Shown here: positions 1 to 7,825 of the stretch, piece after piece
How the letters are laid out: every line of letters starts with the position of its first letter
Numbering within the stretch: position 1 is the first letter of the stretch
Origin: Calothrix sp. NIES-2098
GTDB lineage: Bacteria; Cyanobacteriota; Cyanobacteriia; Cyanobacteriales; Nostocaceae
Direction: 5' to 3'
Assembly (NCBI GenBank): GCA_002368175.1
Contig: AP018172.1
Span: forward strand, 8,559,001 to 8,623,000
DNA: 64,000 nt
Notes under the pieces: generated by a model
Database searches by the model: none
Told to the model about the DNA's origin: nothing
Seen by the model: only the letters and a program-made list of their open reading frames with translations
Made by a program: the position numbers and the translations under genes

Positions 1-375
1 GGGAAATATATTTTATGCGATCGCTACACTGAATCTACCATTGCCTACCAAGGTTATGGTCGAGGTTTAAATATGAGTTTAATTAAGCAGTTAAATTATA
101 TTGCTACCGGCGGTTTAGAAAGTGACCTAACTCTCTGGCTAGATGTCGATGTTGAAGTGGGACTGGCCAGGAAACGAGGAGATGAACAAATATTTGACCG
201 CATAGAACAAGAAGCAATTGCCTTTCATCACCGCGTACAGCAAGGATATGTAGAGTTAGCTGCATTATATCCAGAACGCATAGTTCGGATAGATGGGAAT
301 TTGAGTAAGGAAGCAGTACACCAAATAATACAGGACAATTTACGCGATCGCTTCCAACCTTGGCTTGCTCGTTAA
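1..375 (+). CDS. tmk: Thymidylate kinase, C-terminal part (gene cut by window edge)
   Basis: Thymidylate kinase phosphorylates dTMP to dTDP for DNA synthesis in the cytoplasm. The frame is open from the first base, and about 124 codons are present of a family length near 205-215. Visible family signatures are the DRYTESTIAYQGYGRGL stretch near the window start (the conserved D-R-Y/F-x-x-S-x-x-A-Y-Q-G motif), LTLWLDVDVEVGLARKRG (substrate and lid region) and DRIEQEAIAFHHRVQQGY. A methionine occurs at base 73, but the conserved motif lies upstream of it, so the real start is outside the window. The next gene, delta prime of DNA polymerase III, starts 33 bases downstream; the tmk-holB order is common in bacteria and suggests co-transcription. 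Family assignment is secure. Confidence 0.93.
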   Translation, partial: GKYILCDRYTESTIAYQGYGRGLNMSLIKQLNYIATGGLESDLTLWLDVDVEVGLARKRGDEQIFDRIEQEAIAFHHRVQQGYVELAALYPERIVRIDGNLSKEAVHQIIQDNLRDRFQPWLAR

Positions 376-408
376 ATCAATTGGTAGCACGCCATTTACA
401 ATTGAATA

Positions 409-1377
409 ATGATTGACGATCCCTTTGCACCTCTGGTAGGACAACAACAAGCTATCGAATTGCTGACTCAGGCTGTTAAGCAAAACCGAGTTGCACCAGC
501 CTATTTATTTGTGGGGCCGGATGGTGTAGGAAGGAGTTTAGCAGCACGGTGTTTTGTAGAGTTACTATTTTCTAGTAGTGTCGAGACAAGATTAATTGCA
601 TCTTTGCAAAGTCGCTTGCGGCAACGCAACCATCCAGATGTATTGTGGCTAGAGCCGACTTACCAATACCAAGGACAACTACTAACAGCAGCCGAAGCAG
701 CCGAAAAAGCAGTGAAGCGCAAAGCACCGCCAGTAATTAGGCTAGAACAAATTCGGCAAATTATTGAATTTCTGGGACGACCGCCTTTAGAAGCACAGAG
801 AAATGTTGTAGTGTTGGAACAAGCTCAAACAATGGCAGAAGCAGCAGCCAACGCTTTGCTCAAGACGTTGGAAGAACCCGGACAAGCGACATTGATTTTA
901 ATTGCACCTTCTCCAGATTCAGTGTTGCCAACTTTAGTCTCCCGCTGTCAACGCATTCCTTTTTATCGCTTAGATGCAATGTCTTTAGCTCAGGTATTAA
1001 CTCAAACCGGACATCAGGAAATTTTACAAAATCAGCCATTGTTGAACGTTGCAGCTGGTAGTCCAGGAAGTGCGATCGCATCTTACCAACAACTACAGGC
1101 TATCCCTCCTGACTTACTCCAAGATTTGACTAAAGCGCCTTCATCTTACCGTCACGCTTTAGAATTAGCTAAGAAGATTGATAAAGATTTAGATCCAGAA
1201 GCACAACTCTGGTTAGTAGATTATCTCCAGCAGTCTTACTGGCAGCAGTTGTATCGAACAGGCACGATCAAACAGCTAGAACAAGCTCGTAAATCTCTAC
1301 TTTGTTACGCCCAACCTCGTCTTGTCTGGGAGTGCACCCTGTTATCTCTGTATCAACAATGCAATACACAAACTTGA
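409..1377 (+). CDS. holB: DNA polymerase III subunit delta prime
   Basis: This 322-residue protein is the delta prime subunit of the clamp-loader complex, which opens and loads the sliding clamp during replication. It has the AAA+ clamp-loader layout. There is a P-loop-like GPDGVGRS (residues 36-43) in which the usual Lys is Arg, as expected for a non-hydrolysing delta prime. ANALLKTLEEPG and LVSRCQRIPF (the SRC motif that contacts the neighbouring ATPase) follow. The insert after the P-loop region (about residues 90-110, KAVKRKAPPVIRLEQIRQI) resembles cyanobacterial homologues. ATG at 409 follows tmk by 33 bases, giving a likely two-gene unit. The stop at 1377 lies before a 340-base stretch that precedes an oppositely oriented locus. 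Family assignment is confident. Confidence 0.9.
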   Translation: MIDDPFAPLVGQQQAIELLTQAVKQNRVAPAYLFVGPDGVGRSLAARCFVELLFSSSVETRLIASLQSRLRQRNHPDVLWLEPTYQYQGQLLTAAEAAEKAVKRKAPPVIRLEQIRQIIEFLGRPPLEAQRNVVVLEQAQTMAEAAANALLKTLEEPGQATLILIAPSPDSVLPTLVSRCQRIPFYRLDAMSLAQVLTQTGHQEILQNQPLLNVAAGSPGSAIASYQQLQAIPPDLLQDLTKAPSSYRHALELAKKIDKDLDPEAQLWLVDYLQQSYWQQLYRTGTIKQLEQARKSLLCYAQPRLVWECTLLSLYQQCNTQT

Positions 1378-1717
1378 ACTATCTTTAAGTTCTGTACTTG
1401 CTTTGACTCGATTGATCGTTGCTGTAAATTTTTTCGGGTTGTTGCTACCTACACGAGGTTGAGTTGCCCAGTCGTAAGACTTGGGAACTCCATGAGGCAT
1501 CCCCTCGTGAGGTGGTTGCATATCGTAATTGATAGTTGCAATTGAATTGATAGATTTGGGAATCTGTGAATCTACTCTGTAGGCAAAACAGCAACCAAGT
1601 ACTACGCTAAAGAAACAGAGTAGAGAGTTCAATTATTTGATTTGCATATCAGGGTGAATGCTACAAGAAGTTGTTACGAACAACTCTCTATAAAACACAA
1701 TGATCCAACACCCTAAG
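1378..1717. other. Convergent intergenic stretch
   Basis: These 340 bases separate holB (plus) from the end of the exopolysaccharide locus (minus). A 96-codon open frame on the minus strand (1632 back to 1342) starts with TTG, begins with a short hydrophobic run (NSLLCFFSVVLGCCFAY) and overlaps the end of holB. No ATG start, ribosome-binding site or recognisable domain supports it. No clear hairpin with a T-run was found. Confidence 0.4.
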
Positions 1718-2890
1718 TTACATTTGTGTCAAATAAGCTTGAAGAAGTGACGTATCATCCCAAGGAACATCATGATAGACCTGATGCAGGTAAGGGCTAT
1801 TGCGATCGCGCCTCCACTCTTGAGGAAATAGGGCAACAAGCTCTTCTTGTTGTACTGTCAATTGAGGTTCTAAAGACTTGCCGGATAATCGATTAAATAG
1901 AGCTTGGCATAAATCAACACTAACCCTTGCTCCTAGGTGACAAATGGGAACGGGTCTGGGATTACACTCTACTAAATAAGCATAGTTTGTATTTTCATCT
2001 ATAAGAAAATCGAAACTTGCAAACCCCGAATATTGAAAATGTTTGGCTAACTTCAGGACAGTTGCACGCATCTCTGCATGATTAGTAAGCCTAATCAGGC
2101 TACTAGGCCCTGTTTCCGAACAAGTTAGCTCCTTGATGGCTACAAAACCGGCTAAGACTTCTCCATCTAAAGTAACTATCGGATGCATCGCTGTCTTTCC
2201 CTGAATAAACTGCTGTACGCTGAGTACCTCAGTAGTAGGAAACCAGTCTTGCTGCAAAAATTTCTTTGCAAAGGATTTTGGCAAAGATGGTGGGTGAGGC
2301 TGAAAATCTTTGATTGCGGATAACAATTCAGATTCATTGCGGCAAACTTTTACTCCCACACCACTCCAGCAAAAGTCTTTTTTCAAAACTACAGGATAAC
2401 CATTAGCTTCTACAAATTGCAATGCTTGTTCGGGTGTAGCAACCCGCGCGATCGCAGGCGTTCTTAAGCCTAGTTCACTTGCCAGTTCAAGAGTGAGGTG
2501 TTTACGAAGAGTAGCTGCAAAAAATTGCGGATTTCCTAATGAAGATTTAAGTAGATTGAGAATTGTATTCGGAATGATCGATATAAATTTCTCAAGATTA
2601 TGAATTATGTAATGAACGAAAGCAACCGTAGTTTCATCGCCATAAATGAGCATATCTGGTTGCCACTTTTGAACAGTATTAACTAGTTGTTTTAGAAGTT
2701 TAGATGCATTCTTGGTTGTAGCTAAAGGAAAGTGCAAATTTAAATAACGAGTCTTAGACAGAAAAGCATTTTCTGGGCAGAGCGCAGCCACTTCAAATCC
2801 AGCTAGAGATAAAGCTTTGGGTAAACGGGCAAGCCCTAAAAAGCTGGTGTCGATAGAAAAAATTAGTAATCTTAAAGGTCTTGCGTTCAT
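1718..2890 (-). CDS. ATP-grasp domain protein
   Basis: This 390-residue protein has an ATP-grasp fold, the family that joins a carboxylate to an amine or thiol through an acyl-phosphate. The N-terminal 120 residues form a Rossmann-like pre-ATP-grasp domain (RLLIFSIDTSFLGLARLPKAL). The nucleotide-binding part shows GYPVVLKKDFCWSGVGVKVC (residues about 165-185), which carries the lysine and the glycine-rich loop, and the metal-binding end shows ASFDFLIDENTNYAYLVECN with the N-P-R triad just after. ATG at 2890. It is the last gene of the long minus-strand polysaccharide locus, 145 bases after an SMR-like transporter. A role in decorating a sugar or lipid intermediate with an amino acid is an inference from position. 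The substrate is unknown. Confidence 0.75.
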   Translation of the reverse strand: MNARPLRLLIFSIDTSFLGLARLPKALSLAGFEVAALCPENAFLSKTRYLNLHFPLATTKNASKLLKQLVNTVQKWQPDMLIYGDETTVAFVHYIIHNLEKFISIIPNTILNLLKSSLGNPQFFAATLRKHLTLELASELGLRTPAIARVATPEQALQFVEANGYPVVLKKDFCWSGVGVKVCRNESELLSAIKDFQPHPPSLPKSFAKKFLQQDWFPTTEVLSVQQFIQGKTAMHPIVTLDGEVLAGFVAIKELTCSETGPSSLIRLTNHAEMRATVLKLAKHFQYSGFASFDFLIDENTNYAYLVECNPRPVPICHLGARVSVDLCQALFNRLSGKSLEPQLTVQQEELVALFPQEWRRDRNSPYLHQVYHDVPWDDTSLLQAYLTQM

Positions 2891-3034
2891 CTCACATTGT
2901 CAGCAATTTCGTATTTTTAAAAAGCAGACTATTTGATTTTTAAATCATACTTATGCTGGGCATTTTTACATGATTCCAGTTTTGATTGGCAGTATCCAAG
3001 CTATAGATATTTGATTTCAAAAATACCAAAACTA

Positions 3035-3379
3035 TTACTTGGGATATACTTTAGCAAAAGCAATAGCTGAGATTCCACTCAGCATTAAACCAATTCCCAG
3101 CCAATGGCTCATAGCTACCTTTTCTCTTAAGAAAATTGCTCCTGCGAATGTCGTTGCAATAATTGTCAAACCAATTACTACTGGATATGCTACAGAAAGA
3201 TTGAATTTACCTAAAACCAAGAGATAAAAAATAGTACTAAAAGCATAAGCTAATAAACCACATATAACAAATACATTGAGTGGATTTTGCCCAGAGCCAA
3301 GCTTCAGTAATATCTGCGCTATGGTATTGAGTCCTACAGTAACCAAAATTAAAATGATGAATGCAAATTGAGAAAGCAT
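3035..3379 (-). CDS. SMR/DMT-type small multidrug-resistance-like transporter
   Basis: This small, very hydrophobic protein (114 residues from ATG at 3379; a TTG at 3409 would add ten) has four predicted membrane helices. These are FAFIILILVTVGLNTIAQILL, VFVICGLLAYAFSTIFYLLVL, VAYPVVIGLTIIATTFAGAIFL and WLGIGLMLSGISAIAFA. The size and the signatures AYPVVIGL and FLREKV fit the EmrE/SMR and four-helix DMT family, which includes the ArnE/ArnF flippase for undecaprenyl-phospho-aminoarabinose. It sits directly after a HAD phosphatase and a UbiA-type phosphoribosyltransferase. A role in moving a lipid-linked pentose across the membrane is therefore plausible, though this is inference. It may instead be a drug or polyamine exporter. 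The start choice is uncertain. Confidence 0.72.
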   Translation of the reverse strand: MLSQFAFIILILVTVGLNTIAQILLKLGSGQNPLNVFVICGLLAYAFSTIFYLLVLGKFNLSVAYPVVIGLTIIATTFAGAIFLREKVAMSHWLGIGLMLSGISAIAFAKVYPK

Positions 3380-3405
3380 TGTTATAGCCAGTGAAGTTGA
3401 GTAAT

Positions 3406-4020
3406 TCAAGTAATAGATTTTTTATTGCTAGTCCTGCAATAAAGATCGCAATCCCATAGTTCTAAGTGATTTGGATAGGGAATTTGAACTCGCTTGCCTA
3501 AAAGTTTCTCCCACCAGTGAAAAGGATGCGGTAGAGTTGCAACTTGAATACTTGGACAACCAACCAACCAAGCTCCCAGCAGATCAGTGTGACGGCTATC
3601 GCCAATTACCACAACCTGAGCAGGAGAGAGCTGCATTTTAGCTAGCGCTGTTTTGAATGAATGCGGAAAGGGTTTTCTGGCTGGACTGATTGCCGGAATT
3701 CCTAAACGATGAGACCAAAACTCTACACGATAACGACGTTTTCCATTAGATAGGATAAAAAATTTCAAGCCTTTTCGCGTTGCTTCTTGAATCCATTCCT
3801 CGGCTCCTGGTGAAAGATAGCGATCGTCTTCGGAAACGATAGTATTATCTAAGTCAAGAATTACTCCGCGAATTCCACTGTGCATTAACAATGCCAAATC
3901 GATGGTAGCGAGATTGTGCGATCGCTTGGGAAAACGATAGGAAATAAAGCGACCGCGACGCCTAAATAAATGCTTTAAAAACCGAACAAGAGGTATGAGA
4001 AAAAAACGCTTTCTAATCAT
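3406..4020 (-). CDS. YqeG-type HAD-IIIA family phosphatase
   Basis: This HAD-superfamily hydrolase has 204 residues from ATG at 4020; a TTG at 4050 is possible. Motif I is GVILDLDNTIV with the two catalytic aspartates, motif II is FFILSNGKRR, the motif III lysine lies in ARKPFPHSF, and motif IV is VVIGDSRHTDLLGA. This spacing is that of the YqeG/HAD-IIIA phosphatases. The N-terminus is basic (RFLKHLFRRRGRF). The stop overlaps the longest version of the downstream SMR-like gene. The UbiA-type phosphoribosyltransferase ends 40 bases upstream of the ATG, so the two are likely co-transcribed. In that setting the enzyme might remove the 5-phosphate from polyprenyl-phospho-ribose-5-phosphate, which is an inference. 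The family call is firm; the substrate is not. Confidence 0.82.
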   Translation of the reverse strand: MIRKRFFLIPLVRFLKHLFRRRGRFISYRFPKRSHNLATIDLALLMHSGIRGVILDLDNTIVSEDDRYLSPGAEEWIQEATRKGLKFFILSNGKRRYRVEFWSHRLGIPAISPARKPFPHSFKTALAKMQLSPAQVVVIGDSRHTDLLGAWLVGCPSIQVATLPHPFHWWEKLLGKRVQIPYPNHLELWDCDLYCRTSNKKSIT

Positions 4021-4060
4021 AGAGACATATAATGGCTTCACAACAGTCAATAGAAAGAAC

Positions 4061-5059
4061 TTAATGAATAATTCCTTTGCTCTTTAGCAAGAGCACAATA
4101 ACTGTTGTTCCTACCCAAGCTAGAACAGTCATCAGTAAAGGGCGATCTGTTAATAGAATTTCCTCAGGGCGTTCAGTACGTCCGCCGCCTTCTTCGGTCA
4201 AATCTGTCCGACGGGCAATTTCTTGTGGATCGCTGAGAAATTGGTAACGAAACATCCCGTACAGCACAAATGGTATAGTCAACATCATCCAAGGCGTTGA
4301 AGCTCCTTGAACTTGAGATCCAGAACTCCATAAGGCATAGGTCATTAAAGTACCTGTAGTGACTGTACTCTCCATGCGGCTTAGAAGTGGAAGAGAATAC
4401 CGCCACAGGACAGGACGCCGTTTTCCTCCCTTAAGTTCAACTAGACGCAGTTCTGCTTTACGCTTCTCGATACCTAAAAACAGCGCCAACATCGCGGTAC
4501 AAATCAGAAACCAGGGGGATAAAGAAATATGTGTAGCAGATGCTCCACCATAAGCTCGTAGGACAAAGCCGATCGCGATCGCAACGACATCTAAAATCAC
4601 TGTATGCTTCAACCGCAAATTATAAGCAACTTGCAATGCAGCATAACTAGTAATTGCCATTCCTAAACCAGGATTTCTCAGCCAGCCTATGAATAAAGCG
4701 CTAATTAGCAAAATAGCGGCGATGGCGATGGCGACTGGAACTTGAATTAAACCTGAGGCAATCGGACGCTTACACTTCACAGGATGCTGCCTATCAGCCT
4801 CTGCATCAATCGTGTCATTAATAATGTAGAAACTGCTAGAGGTACAGCAAAATAACACAAATGCGAGTAGCGCCCCTAACAGCGTTTGTAGATTAATACT
4901 AAATGCAAATAGAGGAGCAGCAAAGACAATCAAATTCTTTGTCCACTGTCGCGGACGGAGCAATTTTAGATAAGTTCTCCAGGAAAGTTGTGTTTCTACT
5001 GTTTGTGCAAGAGAAAAATTATTCTGTGTTAAGGCTTTATCAATCTTGAATAATTTCAT
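4061..5059 (-). CDS. UbiA-family polyprenyl-phosphate phosphoribosyltransferase (DPPR synthase-like)
   Basis: This 332-residue polytopic membrane enzyme belongs to the UbiA prenyltransferase superfamily. The opening LRPRQWTKNLIVFAAPLF and the NDTIDAEADRQHP motif (residues 81-92, with Asp82, Asp85 and Asp89 for metal-diphosphate binding), followed by KRPIASG, match the decaprenyl-phosphate 5-phosphoribosyltransferase group rather than quinone-ring prenyltransferases. Family members transfer ribose-5-phosphate from PRPP to a polyprenyl phosphate, the first step to lipid-linked ribose or arabinose donors. About eight hydrophobic segments are visible. ATG at 5059. A HAD phosphatase and an SMR-like transporter follow, and a GT87 enzyme lies 73 bases upstream, an arrangement suggesting a lipid-pentose pathway. 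The actual donor sugar is unproven. Confidence 0.85.
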   Translation of the reverse strand: MKLFKIDKALTQNNFSLAQTVETQLSWRTYLKLLRPRQWTKNLIVFAAPLFAFSINLQTLLGALLAFVLFCCTSSSFYIINDTIDAEADRQHPVKCKRPIASGLIQVPVAIAIAAILLISALFIGWLRNPGLGMAITSYAALQVAYNLRLKHTVILDVVAIAIGFVLRAYGGASATHISLSPWFLICTAMLALFLGIEKRKAELRLVELKGGKRRPVLWRYSLPLLSRMESTVTTGTLMTYALWSSGSQVQGASTPWMMLTIPFVLYGMFRYQFLSDPQEIARRTDLTEEGGGRTERPEEILLTDRPLLMTVLAWVGTTVIVLLLKSKGIIH

Positions 5060-5132
5060 AGTGGATGGTTAATTATGGTAGTGAAATTGATCTTTTAAAA
5101 CAGTGTTAGCAAGATGGGAAAATCATCAAAAA

Positions 5133-6359
5133 TTAGGCTGTTTCTTTCTCTAACTTCCAAACTTTTCTATTGATCTGCAAGTTAGTAGCTAATAGACAAC
5201 CTAGGAGCAATACTCCACCCCAAAAATAATGCGACACTAAAATGTTGCGAACCAAAGCTGCAATCACAGGATGATTAAAACTATCTCTCTTTACTGGTGG
5301 CAGGATGATTAAAACAGTACTTACAGCCATCCAAACCTTCCAATACCAATTATCAGGGATACCTAATTGCCCTCCTAGATAAAGAGCAACTGGTAATACC
5401 AAAAGTAGATAGTAATGGCTCCAAGAAACAGGACTGATGAGTATTGCTAAACAAAGAAAACTAGAAAATTCTAAATTTTCAGTCTTGGGTGCTGTAGAAA
5501 AGCGCGAATGCCAACAGACAAAAATTGTGCCCCCAATGAACATAGAAAACAGAATATAGCGAAGAACTTTAAACAAAGGTACAACTTGGATTAATTCCCA
5601 ACTACTGATAGGGCTATCACTTAGCAGTCTGAGTAAAAAAGCATCAACAGATTGAACATTGTAAGCTGCGATCGCAGTCCCTGAAAATGACAAAATGCAT
5701 TCTTTCAACCAAGTCAAGTTTAGAGGTAAACCACACACAAGAATAGATAAGCCAACGATACCTAATAAAGTTGCTGAAAACCCAAAAACAACATACCAGC
5801 GCTTTTTCAGGATAAAGTAAATGATGGGAAACAGAAGTGGTATTTTGATTAGTCCTGCAAGCGCTAGAAAAAATCCACTCCATAAATCTCTGCCGCTTCG
5901 GAAACAAACCCAAGATCCTATAACTAATAGAAGAATAAAATGAGTAGAGTTCCCTAACCAAATACTATTATAAAAGGGGATTCCAAAGGTAAAAAAAGCG
6001 AATAGTAAATTTCTTTTCCATCCATATAAACCTGTAATTTTTATTAACCAAAATGCAGATAATAATACAGATGCAACCCCAAAGATAGTAAATAAAAAAC
6101 CAGCAGTTTTTTCATTAAATACTGCTAATGGGGCTAATAAGTAGGCAAAAATTGGAAGATTAACAAATCCATAAACAACTGGTTTAGTAACACCATAGAG
6201 ATTTTCAGGATTTTCAAAAATTAAACGTCCTGCTGGATAATAAGCTCGATAAAAGTCTGGCATAGCAGGTAGATCGTGCTTTAACCTAAACCACACTACG
6301 AAGAGAAAAACAATAATTAGTACAAAAGGTACTAAAAAGTCGCGTAGAGTTCTCAACAT
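5133..6359 (-). CDS. GT87 (DUF2029) family polyprenyl-phosphate-dependent glycosyltransferase
   Basis: This 408-residue integral membrane protein has about ten hydrophobic helices. The start fits GT-C enzymes of the GT87/DUF2029 family: after the first helix comes DFYRAYYPAGRLIFENPENLYG, whose acidic-aromatic loop is the family hallmark, then a helix VNLPIFAYLLAPLAVF. The GT87 family includes mycobacterial PimE (mannose) and AftC (arabinofuranose), both of which use polyprenyl-phospho-sugars on the outer face of the membrane. Its place next to a DPPR-synthase-like gene favours a pentose donor, which is an inference. ATG at 6359. The 322 bases upstream separate it from the GH5 gene, so it may have its own promoter. 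The short tail after the last helix is charged. Confidence 0.75.
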   Translation of the reverse strand: MLRTLRDFLVPFVLIIVFLFVVWFRLKHDLPAMPDFYRAYYPAGRLIFENPENLYGVTKPVVYGFVNLPIFAYLLAPLAVFNEKTAGFLFTIFGVASVLLSAFWLIKITGLYGWKRNLLFAFFTFGIPFYNSIWLGNSTHFILLLVIGSWVCFRSGRDLWSGFFLALAGLIKIPLLFPIIYFILKKRWYVVFGFSATLLGIVGLSILVCGLPLNLTWLKECILSFSGTAIAAYNVQSVDAFLLRLLSDSPISSWELIQVVPLFKVLRYILFSMFIGGTIFVCWHSRFSTAPKTENLEFSSFLCLAILISPVSWSHYYLLLVLPVALYLGGQLGIPDNWYWKVWMAVSTVLIILPPVKRDSFNHPVIAALVRNILVSHYFWGGVLLLGCLLATNLQINRKVWKLEKETA

Positions 6360-6681
6360 TTGTAAGTTTTAAAGTTTTTATTATGATGCTATTAAAATGA
6401 GGAGAAGATTAATTTGGCAGTTACTCACAATTTAATCATCGATAAGATTAGTGTACTGAATTTAAATTCATTTGATGATTAAGATTCAATGAATAAAAAT
6501 GTGAATTTCAAAAAACTAAAGAAAAGGATTTAAACAGGCAAACATTTTCTGCTTAATAACAAAATCTGCGGTTCGATCGTTGTTTCTATCGAGACGGGGA
6601 GAATTAATTCTCTAGTATGAATAGATAGGATAGTTCTCATATCTAAAGTAACCAAAGATATAGGAAGTGAGTGGTGTTAAT
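6360..6681. other. AT-rich spacer upstream of the GT87 gene
   Basis: These 322 bases lie between the GH5 gene and the GT87 gene, both on the minus strand. The stretch is AT-rich with no convincing open frame. By position it would hold the promoter of the GT87-UbiA-HAD-SMR group. I cannot point to a clear promoter or terminator. Confidence 0.4.
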
Positions 6682-7815
6682 TTAACTCTCCGAACTTAGT
6701 CCAGCAGATTCCATTAACCGCCAATCAAATGTCTTTGTTTTCTCTCCAATAACGCCAAAGCTGCCGTGGTATTCCCACATTGCATAACCAATATTTTCTT
6801 GTCGTAATAGTTGGGTAATATCTTGCAGCCAACGATATTTGTCTAACTGAGGAGCAAATTCATAAACACCAAACTCTCCACAGTAAATAGGAACATGGTA
6901 GCGACGGCGAAATTGCAGAGCAGACTGTAAATCTTCTGCTAATTTATGCTGGTTATATCTGACTTTTTCATACTGTTGCAATTCTTGTATTGCTAAAGCA
7001 TTTGTAGCATTTTGTTTAATGTTTTTTAAACGCTTGGCATCATAAGGATAAGGTACGTTCTCTAATTGGCTCAAGGCAGTTACCCAAAATGCTTTTTGGT
7101 GGGTAAAAGCTAGGGGATTGTAAAAATGAAACGTATAGATAATATTGCGATCGCTAACTGGAATCAGATCGGCAATCTCACTCGGGCCGCTCATTCCTGG
7201 AGCTGCTACAACTAATGTGTGTTTGCGATCTATTTGGCGAATTGCATCTACAAGCTTTTGAGAAATCTCATGCCATACTCTGGGATTATCAACATTTGGT
7301 TCGTTTAATAGTTCAAAAAGTACTGTTGAAGATTGATGCTGATATCGTTTAACAATTGTCAACCACAAGTTTTCCAAATTTTTATATGCTTGGGAGTTAA
7401 TTCCTGCTTGTAAATCTAGATGTTCGTCTGGATGCAAATCGATAATAGCACTGAGGTTGTACTTCTTGGCCCAATGCAAAGCACGGTCTAGATAATTGAA
7501 GTTTTGATAGTTGATTTGGTATGGGTATTCTTTTTGCTGTAGAAATACCGGGTCAACTGGTAGACGAATATGTGTCACCTGAGTTTGTGCCAGTAGACGA
7601 AAATCATTTTCTGTTATCCAAGTTTCTAAATGTTTTTTTGTGTAGCCATATGTTGGTTGAAAAAACCAATGAGATAGATTAATGCCTCGGCTTAAATTGA
7701 TATTTCCATTAATTTGATTGGGAGTTACAGATGCTGTATATTGATGAGGCAATCTGGCTAGCAGTAAAACCAAAAAACTGATTACAAAAAGCACGGAAAA
7801 TTTTATTATTTTCAT
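6682..7815 (-). CDS. Glycoside hydrolase family 5 (cellulase-like), secreted or membrane-anchored
   Basis: This 377-residue protein has an N-terminal hydrophobic signal or anchor (residues 5-20) and then a GH5 TIM barrel. Family signs are RGINLSHWF, HIRLPVDP (strand 2/3), IIDLHPDEH (strand 4), LFELLNEPNV with the acid/base Glu172, TFHFYNPLAF, PIYCGEFGVY with the nucleophile Glu314, and GYAMWEYHGSFG at the end of the barrel. Both catalytic glutamates are present, so an active retaining beta-glycanase is expected outside the cytoplasm. GH5-type hydrolases are common in exopolysaccharide loci, where they trim or release the polymer. ATG at 7815. It lies 10 bases downstream of a GT-C gene and is co-oriented, so probably co-transcribed. 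Confidence 0.88.
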   Translation of the reverse strand: MKIIKFSVLFVISFLVLLLARLPHQYTASVTPNQINGNINLSRGINLSHWFFQPTYGYTKKHLETWITENDFRLLAQTQVTHIRLPVDPVFLQQKEYPYQINYQNFNYLDRALHWAKKYNLSAIIDLHPDEHLDLQAGINSQAYKNLENLWLTIVKRYQHQSSTVLFELLNEPNVDNPRVWHEISQKLVDAIRQIDRKHTLVVAAPGMSGPSEIADLIPVSDRNIIYTFHFYNPLAFTHQKAFWVTALSQLENVPYPYDAKRLKNIKQNATNALAIQELQQYEKVRYNQHKLAEDLQSALQFRRRYHVPIYCGEFGVYEFAPQLDKYRWLQDITQLLRQENIGYAMWEYHGSFGVIGEKTKTFDWRLMESAGLSSES

Positions 7816-7825
7816 AGTAAGTTTA

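Noticed and set aside
1342..1632. 96-codon minus-strand frame with a hydrophobic start
   Set aside because: TTG start only, overlaps the end of holB, no ribosome-binding site and no domain.
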